A DNA stretch of 64,000 bases from Halocafeteria seosinensis (Eukaryota; Sar; Bigyra; Bicosoecida): NCBI GenBank assembly GCA_001687465.1, contig LVLI01000587.1, positions 1 to 64,000 of the forward strand, written 5' to 3'. How positions within the stretch are numbered: the first letter of the stretch is position 1; every line of letters begins with the position of its first letter. Shown here piece by piece: positions 1-11,839 of this stretch. A model generated the notes under the pieces. That model worked only from the letters and a program-made list of their open reading frames with translations. It did no database searches and was not told where the DNA came from. The translations under genes and the position numbers were made by a program.

Positions 1-116
1 GGGCCGCTGGAAGAGTTCAACTACGATATGGTCGACATTGTGCGCAAAGCGCTGAAGTGGCAAGACGACATTCGCGCGCACCGTCCACGAAGGCAGGAGG
101 AATGGGCTTAATCATC

Positions 117-262
117 CCAGGCAACGCAGCAGAAGCATCCCACATCATCAACGCCAAAAACGATCCAACAAGTGGCAGGAGATGAGCAACCAGGCAACGC
201 AGCAGAAGCATCCCACATCATCAACGCCAAAAACAATCCAACAAGTGGCAGGAGATGAGCAG
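117..262. repeat. 73-bp tandem duplication, two copies
   Basis: Two nearly identical 73-nt units run head to tail (117-189 and 190-262) and differ at very few positions. Because 73 is not a multiple of three, the duplication changes the frame of the retroelement coding region around it. Confidence 0.9.
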
Positions 263-758
263 GATCCGCTCGCACTATTGTGTAGTGGGTATTCGCAAGA
301 AGGCCCCGTCATGGCTCGCGAAGAGTGAGAACACGCTACAGGAAACTACCGGACTGCCGGATGCAAACTACGAAGGCTACTGGGACAAACCGGCGCTACA
401 GAATAACCTGAACAAGATGTTGCAGCGAGTAGCCATAAGAACCCTGATAGGGATGCTGAACCCACTGCAGAAAGCGTTGTTGACAGCCTGCCAAGCGGAC
501 GGAGCATTTGCATTGCTCCAAGGAAAGGATTAACACTAACCGACGCGGAGTATACGGTAGCACTGCGCCTGCGCCTACAGCTCCCCGAAACTAACCTGTT
601 TACGGGGCCATCGGGACAATGCTGTGGAGAAGGACCGATCGACGAGATGCTTTACCACGCTTTGGGGTGCGGCAAAGAAGGGAACGCCACGCAAAGGATC
701 CGCCGTCATGACAGGATCGCAGTGGAACTGGAGAACTACATCCGCATAAGTCAAATGA

Positions 759-785
759 CAAGAGAGAGAGAGAGAGAGAGAGAGA
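759..785. repeat. (GA)n microsatellite inside retroelement frame
   Basis: A run of about 13 GA dinucleotides lies inside the reverse-transcriptase-derived frame and encodes alternating Arg-Glu. It is probably a slippage expansion in a dead element. Confidence 0.9.
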
Positions 786-1120
786 TGCTCGTCGATCCTC
801 GAAACGACGGAGAAGCGAGGCCAGTAATGGATCTGGTAGCAAAGGGTCCAACCAGCACAGTTTACTATACTATATGGTATGTCGATGTGACGGTGCCAAA
901 CCCGCTCACGGAAGACAGACTAGCCACGGCAGCAGGAAGGCCCCTCACCATTGCGGCAGAAGCGGAGAAGATGAAGCGGACAAAATACGAACATCTGAGG
1001 GACCGCCACCCGTTCGCGATAGAGGCCACGGGCGGTTTCGGGGAAGACGCCATCAAGTTCCTCAAGAGATTCCCCAGGAAAGCACCTGGTTCCCTGGGAA
1101 ACAAGGGAGATGCAACTTGA

Positions 1121-1744
1121 TGACGGCCAAACTGTCGGTCACGTGATGCGCCACAACGTTTAAGATGTTGGAGCGGTTCCGGGTAGGGTTACTGCGTAGC
1201 GTAGCGGTAGTCTGTAGCATAGACTGATGCAACAGATATTTGGGAAGTGATGATGTGACTGCAAGGTCGGACGCTGCCTAAAGAATAGATTGATTTCTGA
1301 AGGGAACTCGGGATCGGTTGGCAACTTGTTCCTGTTGCAACAGCTTGCACTTGTCTTGGACGGTAGTCTTCATAAAAGTACCTATAACTAATTTAAGAAA
1401 CATTTTTGGATTCCGATTTCTACCAGCTATAAAGACGCAGGTACAACTTCAGTCCACATGAACAGCGGAATGTGTATTAGAGTCATAATTGTGTATTATA
1501 TTGGTTAGAAAATATAGCCGCCTAGGCAACATCACCATGAATTACTCCATCGCAATTTGATGTGTGCATTAGTACTGCTCCTACCGAAAGACGTCTATGC
1601 TACACGCAGTGTGAGGGGCGAACCGTACCCGAAACTGCTCCAACATCTTCGCGTTGTGGCGCATCAACGTGAGTGACATCAAAGAGAGCGCCCTCACCAC
1701 CGGTGGAGTAATTCTAAGACATATATAAACAGTGTATTATACTC
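1121..1744. other. Intergenic, nothing recognised
   Basis: No convincing coding region, RNA gene or repeat is visible. The stretch separates the retroelement remnant from the satellite that follows. Confidence 0.6.
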
Positions 1745-2420
1745 GATAGTGGATGCATGCATGTAAGGACGTATTTGGATTCCCTCGGGGAATTCCGCTA
1801 ATGCGCTTCGGCGACCGAAGTGTTTTGCGTACAAATTAGTTTACGAAGTCGTGGTAGAAACATGTAATGTCGCTCACTGGCACTAAAGGAATGTATGATC
1901 CCCCGATTTTGGACGCATACATGTAGAAGTGTACTTCGGTTTCCTCAGAGAGTTGCCACCAATGTCGCCACAGTCCGCTTCATCGAGAGAACCGCCGTAG
2001 GTACCCCGTACTACTACGATAGACAGACCCGCTGAAAGTATTTGCAGTCGTTCACTGGCTATCACGGAATGTGCAGTGCCCCAAATTGAATGCCTACATG
2101 GAACTCTTGGGGAATCGACTGTTGTCGCTACAATCCGCTTCAGCGACAGAAGCGTCGTAGATACTCCATACTAGTACGATACAGAAGCGGGGTACAAGTA
2201 CTTACTGTAGTTACCTGGGGACCAAGTAGTGTATATTATCCCCAATGTTGGATGTATGCATGGTAGAAAAGTTCTTCTATTCCGTGGGAGTACGGGCACC
2301 GAAGCGACACAAAATCTTTACATAGAAATTTCGTTACAATGTCACTTAGTTTCGTTTACTGAGGGCTAGAGAGGGTATATTATTCCCACTGTTGGATGCA
2401 TACTTTCCCCTATGTAGACA
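1745..2420 (+). repeat. Satellite A, left block, degenerate
   Basis: Diverged tandem units of about 140-180 bp. Each carries a GGATGCATGCATGTAG-like anchor (about 1751, 1911, 2087, 2256, 2393), then an ACAGTCCGCTTCAGCGAC-like core and a GTACTACTACGATAC-like segment. Spacing and divergence vary, so this is an old array. Open frames here are chance. Confidence 0.75.
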
Positions 2421-3290
2421 TCTCATATTCGGGTTGATACACAGTCACTGATCTTAACTGAGCAACATAAAGTGCTTGCACGGGGACATGGTGTGGTAGA
2501 AATAATCGGTACGTTTGACGCTTCTTTCGCTGAAGCGGACTTTAGCGGCATGTTACGGCATCGGTGGAATCGCTGAGGAACCCGAAGTATTTTCTTACAT
2601 GTAAACATCTTATATTGAAGTAAATACACACTCACTGATCTTAACTGAGCAACATAAAGTGCTTGCACGGGGACATGGTGTGGTAGAAATACTCGGTACG
2701 TTTGACGCTTCTTTCGCTGAAGCGGACTTTAGCGGCATGTTGCGGCATCGGTGGAATCCCTGAGGAACCCGAAGTATTTTCTTACATGTAAACATCTTAT
2801 ATTGAGGTAAATACACACTCACTGATCTTAACTGAGCAACATAAAGTGCTTGCACGGGGACATGGTGTGGTAGAAATAATCGGTACGTTTGACGCTTCTT
2901 TCGCTGAAGCGGACTTTAGCGGGGCATGTTGTGGAATCCCTGAGGAACCCGAAGTATTTTCTTACATGTAAACATCTTATATTGAGGTAAATACACACTC
3001 ACTGATCTTAACTGAGCAACATAAAGTGCTTGCACGGGGACATGGTGTGGTAGAAATAATCGGTACGTTTGGCGCTTCTTTCGCTGAAACGGGTTGTAGC
3101 GGCATCGGTGGAATCCCTGAGGAACCCGAAGTATTTTCTTACATGTAAACGTCTTATATTGAGGTAAATACACACTCACTGATCTTAACTGAGCAACATA
3201 AAGTGCTTGCACGTGGACATGGTGTGGTAGAAATAATCGGTACGTTAGGCGCTTCTATCGCTGAAACGTGTGTGAAGACAAGTGGGACTT
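2420..3290 (-). repeat. Satellite A, inverted central block, five copies
   Basis: Five well-preserved units are anchored by GATCTTAACTGAGCAACATA at about 2450, 2637, 2824, 3004 and 3181, giving periods of 187, 187, 180 and 177 bp. The reverse complement of the unit carries the same landmarks as the flanking satellite A units in the same order: an ATG(C/T)ATG-like anchor, GGTTCCTC, CCGATG and the core GTCCGCTTCAGCGA. The block is therefore an inverted, more homogeneous version of the same family. Confidence 0.8.
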
Positions 3291-3362
3291 TTGGCAATGG
3301 TGTGTGGGTTCGTCGACTCAGTCATGGCTGAAACGGGTTGTAGCGGCATCGGGGGAATTTCC

Positions 3363-3387
3363 TTAACGCCCGCCAATTTTTAATAAA
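3363..3387 (+). repeat. Short dispersed element TTAACGCCCGC, copy 1
   Basis: An AT-tailed GC box reading TTAACGCCCGCCAATTTTT then AATAAA sits at the border between the inverted block and the right block of satellite A. Near-identical sequence occurs at about 8442-8473 (same strand) and 15961-15982 (opposite strand). Confidence 0.6.
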
Positions 3388-3389
3388 GT

Positions 3390-4210
3390 GAATGAGTTAG
3401 CAAAATATAAGCGTCGGCACCGGTGTGACTACAGTCCGCTTCCGCTACATAAGAGGCGTAGATACTACATATTATTACGATGCAGAGGCGGGACACAAGG
3501 AATTACTGTCGTTCACGGACTGTATTATCCCCAATGCCTTCATGTAGAAAAGTACGTCGATTTCTCGAGAGAATCGGTACCGATGTCGGTACAGTCCGCT
3601 TCCGCAACAAAAGCGTCGTAGATATCCCGTAGTATTACGAAACGGACTCCCGGTACAAGTACGTACTGTCGTTACTGGCGACCATGGAGTGTACACCATT
3701 CCCAATATTCGATGCATGCATGTAGAAAAGTAAGGGGAGTAGCCACTGATGCCGCTGCAGTCCCCGCTTCAGCGACACACGAGTCGTAGATACTCCGAAC
3801 TACTACGACATAAATTCCCCCTACAAGGGGTTACCGTCGTTCACTGGCGAACACGGGGTGTATATTATTTCAAATGTCGGATGCGTACATGTAGGAAAGT
3901 GCTACGGTTCCTCCGGAGAATCGGCACCGACGCCGCTACAGTTCGCTTCCGCGACAAAAGGTTCGTAGGTACCCGTGGTATTCCGATACAGACTCCCGGT
4001 ACAAGCAATAAGTGCCATTCAACAACTTTGGATGCATGCGTGTAGGAACTCTATTGGGGAATAGCCAACGAAGTGGCTACACTCCGACTTCAGCGACTTT
4101 AACATCGTACATACCCCGTACTATTGCGATACAATCCCGGAACAAGTACCCACTGTCGTTCACTAAAGATACAGAAGTTTGCATTAGTCCCAACAATGCA
4201 TGTATATCAT
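3390..4210 (+). repeat. Satellite A, right block, degenerate
   Basis: Units in the same orientation as the left block, with anchors near 3536, 3710, 3877 and 4030 (spacing about 153-174 bp) and the shared ACAGTCCGCTTCCGC core. Divergence is again high. The block ends just before the 3' end of the transposase gene. Confidence 0.7.
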
Positions 4211-4283
4211 GTTGTACTTAAGCGCTACGGTTGCCTCGTCCAATTGCTGCCCATGTCGTCGATGTAGTCTTCAGCAACGCAGT

Positions 4284-7200
4284 TCAGGATGTGAGATCGA
4301 TCCGGGTACGCTTTCTGGAGGTAACTCTGCTCGATTGGGCGAGTACGCGTTTCCTAGTGGAGGTATCCAAAGCCGAAGCAGAGGCTGCTTTTCTTTTTTC
4401 AGCGTTAATGCTTTCCTGAGACTCTCGAGCAGACTCCATCAATGCCAACTGCTGACTGTAATCTAGTTCATAGTACCACCCATTGAACTTTACTTCCGCA
4501 TTACTGAAGATCGAGCTTGCGGGAATTGTCTCCTTGTCTCCGACGTAATATTGCATGCAGTTAATAGGAGCTGCTCCATTATTAGGAACCTTTTCCAGCC
4601 ACCGGATGAACACCATTCGTCCCTCTGTGGGGGCATTCGGTGTGATTTCCTCTATGAGAATCGCCAGCCAGTATGTAGCGGACATTCTATCCGGTAGGAC
4701 CCCAACGACACAGTTTTTCTCGTATAGAACGTGCCGACGACGGCTCTTCGTTCTAATTAGAGGTACAGTGACACCCTGGGTAAAGCCTTCGTCAGCGGCG
4801 TGGCCTTCCATTCTCTCATTTGCCGTCCGAGCGAAAGACAGCGTGGAAGCGTGTGCAGACAGTAGGTCCATGTTTTCACGGAGTTTACGTAGTTGGCGGA
4901 GCACTAAAACGGATTTCCCGATGGAGGGATCTTGGGAAAGGTTTATAAATATGCTCTCTGTGATGCTGAGTATGCTCGAGAGACGTCTCCCTTGAGAACC
5001 CTCTCCGTCCGCAAGTTGCGGACCTCTATAGTTTGCAATTAGCTGCTGCCAGTCGCTTCGAAAGTTTACCATGCCATCAGTATTCAGCTCAGAGATTGCT
5101 TCTCCAGGGTTCTCTACATCTGTTTGCCGATGCTGTTGCATCTGCTGTACTTGCGGTTTCGTTACTGGTATTTTTTTTTCTTCTTTCCGATGTTTCTGCC
5201 GTCCTGTGAATTTCTTCTTTTCTATTTCTTCGCGCGTAGCTGGCGGAAGAGGATTGTTCTTCAGCTTTGCGAATCTAAGCAATTCGATCTCTTTGACCTT
5301 CTGTAGGAGTTCGGAAAGGTCACCTGATGCTTTCTGCCAGTTAAGGAAAAAACGTTTTAGCTTATTATGCAAAGATTCAGCAATAGCCGTGGTTAAACTA
5401 AAAAACCAATATTGAACATTTTCCGACGGCGACCTACGACGCCGGTACACCCATTTGTCCAACCGGTTAAAGTAATTTTGCTCCAAATATTGTCGGACAT
5501 TCTCCGTAGGACAGAGTTCCCGAATCGTTTGTATAATTTGATCTTCTTCAGTCGGCGTGAGCTCCTTGTCCATCAAAATTCTCAAGTTCTTTATAATTTC
5601 ATCCTTAGTTTCCTTGTTAACCTGTACTGCATTACATAGTATTATCCCCGATGATCCTTAGTTCATCTGGTGTACTGACCCCGCGCTTCGCTGTTATGTT
5701 TCTTCTGAAGGTCCGTAATAAGTGCCAGTGACACAATAGATGCGTGTGCACCGTTGGCCATGCGTTTTGGATCGCTTCTGCATGGCCGCTGCCATCATCT
5801 GTTATAACCACCTCAACGTTGGAATCTCCACACACTGCTGTAATCGCTCTCAGACACAACTGCAACAAATATGCAGTGTATTAGCCAATTTCTGAGGACA
5901 AACCGTGACGCCGCCCACTTACTTCAATACACCTGCTGCTCTCCGACGGAATGACGGCTGTGAAGACGGGCACCCCACGCCTTGCGTGATCTACGCAATG
6001 CACTGTCAACAACATTACATCATATCTCGAAGTATGATGTGTGGCGTCAAACAAGATGCCACGCTTCATATTTTCTTTAAAAAAACTTCTTTTGTTGTGA
6101 ACTCTGTAGAGCGGCAGCCGGTAGGTAAGCAGACCCCAGCGGTATTTTGTGGTTCACTTACCATAAGACAAATAATAGTATCATCATCAGCGATTAGATT
6201 TTCTTGGGTGGAGAGTATCTCGTGGGGATCATCCGCAGCCTGGTTAGGGAGTTTGCGGAAGATGACATCCTCCAGATCCTCCTGGGAGGATGCAACTCTT
6301 AGTATATCCACTATGGTTTTGTTTCGATCGCGCAGATAGTCTTCGATTTGTTTCTGAGGAGAGTCTATGACCATTATTTACTGATCAACTGTCTTACCAG
6401 TGATGTTCCATACCTCTTTTATTTGGAGGACCCACTCCGAGCCTCCCTTCCCGAAGGCATCTATATGCTCGTTCAGCAATTTGCGCTTCACTTGCAAAGG
6501 AGATACACGTTCATCACTCTGGATACCAAATACAAGGCAGGAACAATGCACAGGACAAAGAGAAGTCTGCAGCTCACCTTGACAATCTCATCGATTCTTA
6601 ACTGAGCTGTCATGGGAAGGTACGATTGCTCGTCGTTGCGTTCCTCATGGTTTTGTCCCAACGTTGAGTATACGCGAATGCAGTTGAATCGGACCAAGTC
6701 GATGGACGTTCCTGATGCAGCCATTGTATCAGAGAAGCTAAAATGAATTTACCTGCCACAACTCGCACTTACTAGGGGCTATTTTGTCGACGTACTTCCA
6801 ACATGATACCCCGCTTGTTCCCACACTTGGGTCGACAGAAGCATTTAGTCGGACACGCTTCCCGCATGCCTTTCCCGTACACCCGAGAATAATATTAACC
6901 GCCTTAATATTTCCATCGCAATCCCGCACGGGCTGCAAGAGGGAGGACAAAGACGGTGCACTAGACAAACAGCGACCTAGACATGCATACGTACATTAAT
7001 TTGGCGAGAGCTTAGTTTTCGGTTGTGGTTTAAAGTTTCCCCGTCTATAAATTGCAGGGCATGTTTCCATGCCTCAATTCCTTTAAATAGTCTGGAGCAA
7101 CAGGCAATATAACTGTATTGACGATACATATGCGGCGGGAGAGGATACTTACCGGCTTGGTTTGCCCTGGCTTGTATACCCGTGGACTTTCTTCCTATGT

Positions 7201-7388
7201 TCCTGTAGCTTATCCTTTCGCGAGAACGTGCCTGGACACGTAACACGGCTTCCTTGATACTCGAGCTCCTCATTACATCTGAACGGTCCGTCTGTGGAAC
7301 CGAGCCGATGATCAAGCACTCTGTGCGCGTAAAGTGTGGCAGAAGAAGGGGTTGTATAACCACACCAAGAGCATGATAAATTGCTCAT
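4284..7388 (-). CDS. MULE-like transposase gene, nine exons
   Basis: A DDE transposase of the Mutator/MULE type. Exons in order of reading: 7388-7153, 7091-6995, 6932-6773, 6711-6578, 6518-6414, 6353-6162, 6103-5923, 5859-5680, 5621-4284; introns are 58-63 nt. Exon 1 has two zinc-finger-like segments (CSWCGYTT...H...H and C...C...H...H). Exon 7 holds LFDATHHTSRYDVML followed by a GVPVFTAVIPSE stretch, as in the first catalytic Asp block of MULEs. Exon 8 holds ITDDGSGHAEAI and then HLLCHWHLLRTFRR, the second Asp and the C..H motif. The last exon holds TTAIAESLHNKLKRFF and a basic C-terminus that could be a nuclear signal. Exon phases agree except at exon 6/7: the best donor (gtaagt, 6161) puts exon 7 one base out of frame. 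Either a weaker donor a few bases upstream with the AG at 6103-6102 is used, or the A7 run at 6079-6085 carries an indel. Terminal inverted repeats were not found. Expected length is about 870 residues. Confidence 0.75.
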
Positions 7389-7690
7389 TGTTTAATACAC
7401 TACGCACGGATAAAAACAAATCCAGACACTGCCACAGGTATCCTAAACAACCCAAACCCTTTTACAGAGGCAGATAAAGAACATGTGACTCCAACAACAC
7501 TCATTTCGAACACCGGCAAGGAGAACATGTGACTCCCTAGAACTCGTCTTGTTCGGCACTCCAGTACTGGAGTCCAGTAGTTCCTACGATGAAGTACTCT
7601 TTGTTACGGATATGAATAAAGGTTGAATCCCCCAGTATATTTTTCTACGGAAGGAATTACATCCTACAGAAACCGAGAAACAAAACAAAA
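7389..7690. other. Spacer between transposase and possible small gene
   Basis: Upstream side of the transposase gene. No terminal inverted repeat or promoter element could be identified. Confidence 0.5.
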
Positions 7691-8237
7691 ATGTCAGTGC
7701 CCACAGAAAATCACATAGATCTAACGCAGGATTCCGGGAGCGAGAGTAGTCCAGAGGACACCCCGGATCGTGATAAAGCACCAGCCAGGAGACGTGCTAA
7801 AGCTACTAAGCGAAGATGTACCTCTCCACTCGAGACGCCGGCAAAGCATGACTACTGCAGCAACGGCGAGTACGACCAGCGCTCAACGGAGGGGTACCAT
7901 GCGTCGGAGAAGCGGTTGGAAGTCTCTCGAAAAACGCGAGCCAACGACATCGTATCATTACGTGTAGTGGCCCGACCACTGCAGAAACCGTACACTGCGA
8001 CAGGAAATGGCCGTTGGACCTTCGCAATACGGGAATTCGTCTCCACCAAGGTACGTCCCCGGCAGTTGTTTGCAGCCCACCAATCCGATCGGAGCATTTT
8101 CCTTGCAGAAGCAGGACGGTACCTTTTCCAAATTTGGTGTCAATCCGAGATTTGGCGCAAATTTCAGAAGGAGCGAAATCGGAGATGTGATAAGCAAATT
8201 GCAGGAACTAGTGCAGTATGCGGACGATAATCCGTAG
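7691..8237 (+). CDS. Possible small gene, function unknown
   Basis: Two overlapping open frames, 7691-8230 and 8007-8237. The first starts at an ATG and opens with IDLTQDSGSESS, which resembles a SUMO-interacting motif followed by acidic serines, then a basic stretch (ARRRAKATKRR). The second, in another frame, ends SEIGDVISKLQELVQYADD and has the more protein-like C-terminus. A splice joining them is likely if the gene is real, but I found no donor/acceptor pair of the usual length. The position next to the transposase suggests a possible accessory gene of the same transposon; that is inference. Confidence 0.3.
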
Positions 8238-8441
8238 TTTGTCGTCCTTTGTGGCCATAAACAATCCATCTTAAGCACGAGAGGTCCATCGGGTCCAGCG
8301 CAATTACACAGCATGTTACAAGACACGAGGATGACCGTCCGAATAGTTAGTGTTTAATTCAATTCAAAAGATTCCTTTAGAGTACGACTGCCCCCACCAA
8401 AGAGCTGAATCAACATCGGGAAGCCCTAACCTAAGCCTCGC

Positions 8442-8473
8442 TAACGCCCGCGAAATTTTAAATTCATTTATAA
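8442..8473 (+). repeat. Short dispersed element TAACGCCCGC, copy 2
   Basis: TAACGCCCGCGAAATTTTA followed by an AT-rich tail, about 100 bp before satellite B. It matches the elements at 3363 and 15961. Confidence 0.6.
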
Positions 8474-8574
8474 CGCCGCCGTTTCTTCCATTGGCACTGT
8501 TGCTGCCCGCAAAGGCAGAGGAACATCTGATGTAAGGACTAAAAACAATCTAGAATTACCGTATTGTCTTTGTT

Positions 8575-9735
8575 TACCTCAAATTCCCTGCGGAGGCACC
8601 CAAGAAAAAAAAACCGCGTCGCGCTGGTGGCCGGAATTTTCTATTCTCACGCTACCGATATAAATCCTCGCCGGCTCACATATTACGACATGGGCTAACA
8701 ATTCCATCCTTAAAGAAATATAGTGCCCTTTATATCCCTGGAATTCCATCTGGAGGCATCCGAAGGAAGAAATCCATCCCGTTGCGTCGTGTGGCGCCGG
8801 TGGGGGAATTTTCACTTCCCAACCCAGCGATATGAATTCTCGCCGGCTCACGTATTACGACATGGGCTAACGATTCCATCCTTAAAGAACTGTAGTGCCC
8901 TTTATATAACTGGAATTCCATCTGGAGGCATCCAAAGGAAAACGTCCACCCCATCGCGCCGTTTGCCGGAATTTTCTATTCCCGACGCACCAATATGAAT
9001 CCTCGCCGGCTCATATATAACGACATGGCCTACATGGAATCCACCTGGAGGCATCCAAAAAACAAAAACCCCACTGTCGCTTCGCGTGGCATCGGTGAAC
9101 GGAATTTCACTTCCCAACCCAGCGATATGAATCCTCGCCGGCTCACATATTACGACATGGGCTAACATTTCCATCCTTAAAGAACTGTAGTGCCCTTTAT
9201 ATCTCTGGAATTTCACCTGGAGGCATCCAAAGGAAGAAAACCCCACTGTCGCATCGGTGACTGGAATTTCACTTCCCAACCCAGCGATATGAATCCTCGT
9301 CACCTCACATATTACGATACGGGCTAACCATTCCATCCTTAAAGAAATGTAGTGCTCTTTATATCATTCTCCAGTTCCATGGGGAAGCATCCGAAGGAAG
9401 AAATCCCCCCAGTTGCGTCGTGTGGCGTCGGTGGGCGGAATTCCAATGCCCGGTGACCGGAATTCCAATGCCCAACCCAGCGATATGAATCCTCGCCGGC
9501 TCACATATTACGACATGGGCTAACAATTCCATCTTTTAAGTACTGTAGTGCCCTTTATATCCCTGGAATTCCACCTGGAGGCATCCAAGGAAGAAAACCC
9601 CGCTCTGGCGCCGGTAGCGGGAATTTCGGATTCCCACGCTACCGATATGTATACTCGTTCGTTTAAATATCAAAACGTGGGAAAATTATTTCATCCTTAA
9701 GGAACGGTATTTTCCTTTATATGCTTCCAATGCCT
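8575..9735 (+). repeat. Satellite B, about seven copies of a 160-175 bp unit
   Basis: Tandem units share a CCTCGCCGGCTCACATATTA segment, a CATGGGCTAAC segment and a GGAATTCCATCTGGAGGCAT segment. The first segment recurs near 8666, 8839, 9001, 9133, 9294, 9491 and 9652, giving spacings of 132-197 bp with most near 161-173. Units differ by substitutions and small indels. Open frames on the minus strand are repeat artefacts. Confidence 0.85.
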
Positions 9736-10831
9736 ACTGGCAAAATGACTATCTTTCCAGAATTGCTAATCACAACGTGCAGAAACATGGGGTAACCGGT
9801 TCTGGTCCTCGCTCACTAAAAACGCGGTAAACACGAATGTTGGCAGACCTCATAAAGAATATAAAACCTCTATCTTCCCACCAGGTGCTCTGATGTGCCA
9901 AGATCAGTTTGACATCGGATTTGAAACGCGGGAACTGGCAGGGGATAAGCATTACCGTCCCATGTTCCGAGTCTACATACTTCATCCAGACCGCAAAGAA
10001 GCAACAACTACCTTGAGATTTACAGATTCGTTCCAATTCGCGGATGAAATACACCCTGCACAGTGTACACATGTGGACAGCGTACATTCAAAACAGCCCC
10101 CCCGGACAACACCTCTGGCCCAGACGATAAAATACTGTATCCATGCACCTGACCTCACGCACTAACTTACATGCTATGCATCTCTTCATGTAGATGTATG
10201 TCCTGAAGGAAATAGGGGCACAATGTCATTATAAAAAGCTTCATACGAGATGTCCTGTCCTCTCCCAGCCTGTGAACCCCTATATTTTTTGTCCCCAGGG
10301 AGCGCCCCCAGACATTTTCCTTTACCCTTTCCACGGCCCCCAGCCTCGGCAATGTGGAAGGTGCTCATAACACTCCCTATACGTCAGAAAACTAAATCAA
10401 CAACTTAGCATCTATCTCGACGAGACTAACTGTCGTACTGCAGCTGCGCGAGATTAAAACCACCAATTCATTGGACAGAATAATCTGATCCACATTCACT
10501 AATCTCCCAGCATGCGACTGCAGCCGGGGTCGCAGCGAGCACATTAAACATGAGACCCGTTTCTGAGGAAATTCCATTCCTTGAAAACATCGAACTACAA
10601 TACATCATGCTTGGTCACATCGAATGCAACAGCGAAACATTTTTAACATTAAGACGGAGGTCCATTTTAATGTTCGCACCCGTTCTCTTCTCCTCACTGC
10701 CAGCGGCATTCTGCAGCGAAATCGATGTGCGGCCTAGGCTTTGGAGAATAGACCAGTGACCTTTCATATCCTGCAAGTACACGCAAACTACAGGTCTGTA
10801 ATTCTGAATGTATCAATTCGAATTTCGACAC

Positions 10832-10945
10832 CAGGGTGGTGGGTGGGGGTACCGGTGGTACGGCTTACCGGGGTGGTGGTGGGGTGAGAGGTGGTGCGGT
10901 ACCCACTGGTGGTAAAGTGTGGTTTACCGGTGGTACCTCCAGCTC
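10832..10945 (+). repeat. GGT-rich minisatellite
   Basis: Irregular repetition of GGTGGT and GGTACC(G)GTGG words over about 110 bp, strongly G/T-biased on the plus strand. No coding meaning is evident. Confidence 0.7.
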
Positions 10946-11839
10946 CGGACCTACGTGTAGTGCTACTCGAGTAGTGTTACTCGAGGCGACATCTGAACAA
11001 TTAGCGTGTCTTCCGTAGCCTAGCGCTTCCCGAAAGAACGATAACTCTAACGATTTAGCGAGCGGCGCTGTTTGCATCACTAGTTGCTAGCACGGGACTG
11101 GTGGGCAGACCGTCAGCAAGTGCTCACAAGCCATCGTCGGAAAAATCGATGTCCTCTCGCAATAGGCGTAGTACGCAACTGATGCGAGAGGGTGAATTCG
11201 CTTTATGTCATCATTTTTTTCAATACCTAGGTAATCTGTCAAAACATCAGAGAATTTCTTCATGCAACTGGTGTTTGTTTCTACGTATCCTCTTTCCGCC
11301 TTTTGTAGCCTCTTCCTGACCAATCGTGTACCATCACCCCATGCGTTGGACTACTTCCCAGACTTGCAGTGGTACTTCCTCAGCTACTCTGTAGCATTTA
11401 TGAAATACCAGGTATCAGGTTGCGGATCAATGCTCTCTCTCTAATACCCGGAGTCTCTTCACCTTTTCTCACCCCGAGTTGGTCAGCTACCATTCTATCT
11501 TTTTTCGTTATTCGGACTGAATTATTTGAGGCCACGGAAAGCTGAAACGATCGCCACCGTCCTCATCGGAGACTCAACGCGCACGTCAAGAACCGGAAGA
11601 GGGTGCAAGCCAAACATGAGAGCGATAAGAAAAAAGGTATATATATGATGCTTCCTTTTGCAAGAGCATTGGAGGCAACAAGAGCTGCAATAAGAAGCTA
11701 AAGAGAAGCACGCCTGAAAGCAGTAAGACTCTGTAAGAGCCGTACTTTCTGAGCGACGAAACTTCACATTCTTGAAGCACGCGTTAATGCTTGGATGGAA
11801 TGGGAAAGCCAGAGTCTATCAGGTTTTCGTAGACGCCTA

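Larger units (their letters stand above)
1..1120 (+). pseudogene. LINE-like reverse transcriptase, broken C-terminal part
   Basis: These are the remains of the C-terminal part of a non-LTR retrotransposon polyprotein. An open frame entering the window ends at 109-111. A second frame (255-533) and a third (about 530-1120) together give an ALRLRLQLP stretch, a CC...H...C cluster (HALGC), an RRHDRIAVELE segment, a DVTVPNP segment and a final GGFGEDAIKFLKRF block. This order of Cys/His cluster, RH motif and DVTV motif is what I know from the restriction-like endonuclease tails of such elements; no polymerase core is inside the window. The frame is broken by a 73-bp tandem duplication (117-262) and a shift near 530. 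A (GA)n run at about 759-784 adds an Arg-Glu stretch. It is a dead copy, truncated by the window edge. Confidence 0.6.

Noticed and set aside
2423-3212. Minus-strand frames repeating MQALYVAQLRSVSVYL
   Set aside because: They repeat exactly with the satellite unit and break at unit indels; translation of a satellite, not a gene.
8579-9336. Minus-strand frames with repeated CEPARIHIAGLGSE
   Set aside because: Translation of satellite B units, with no start, splice or domain support.
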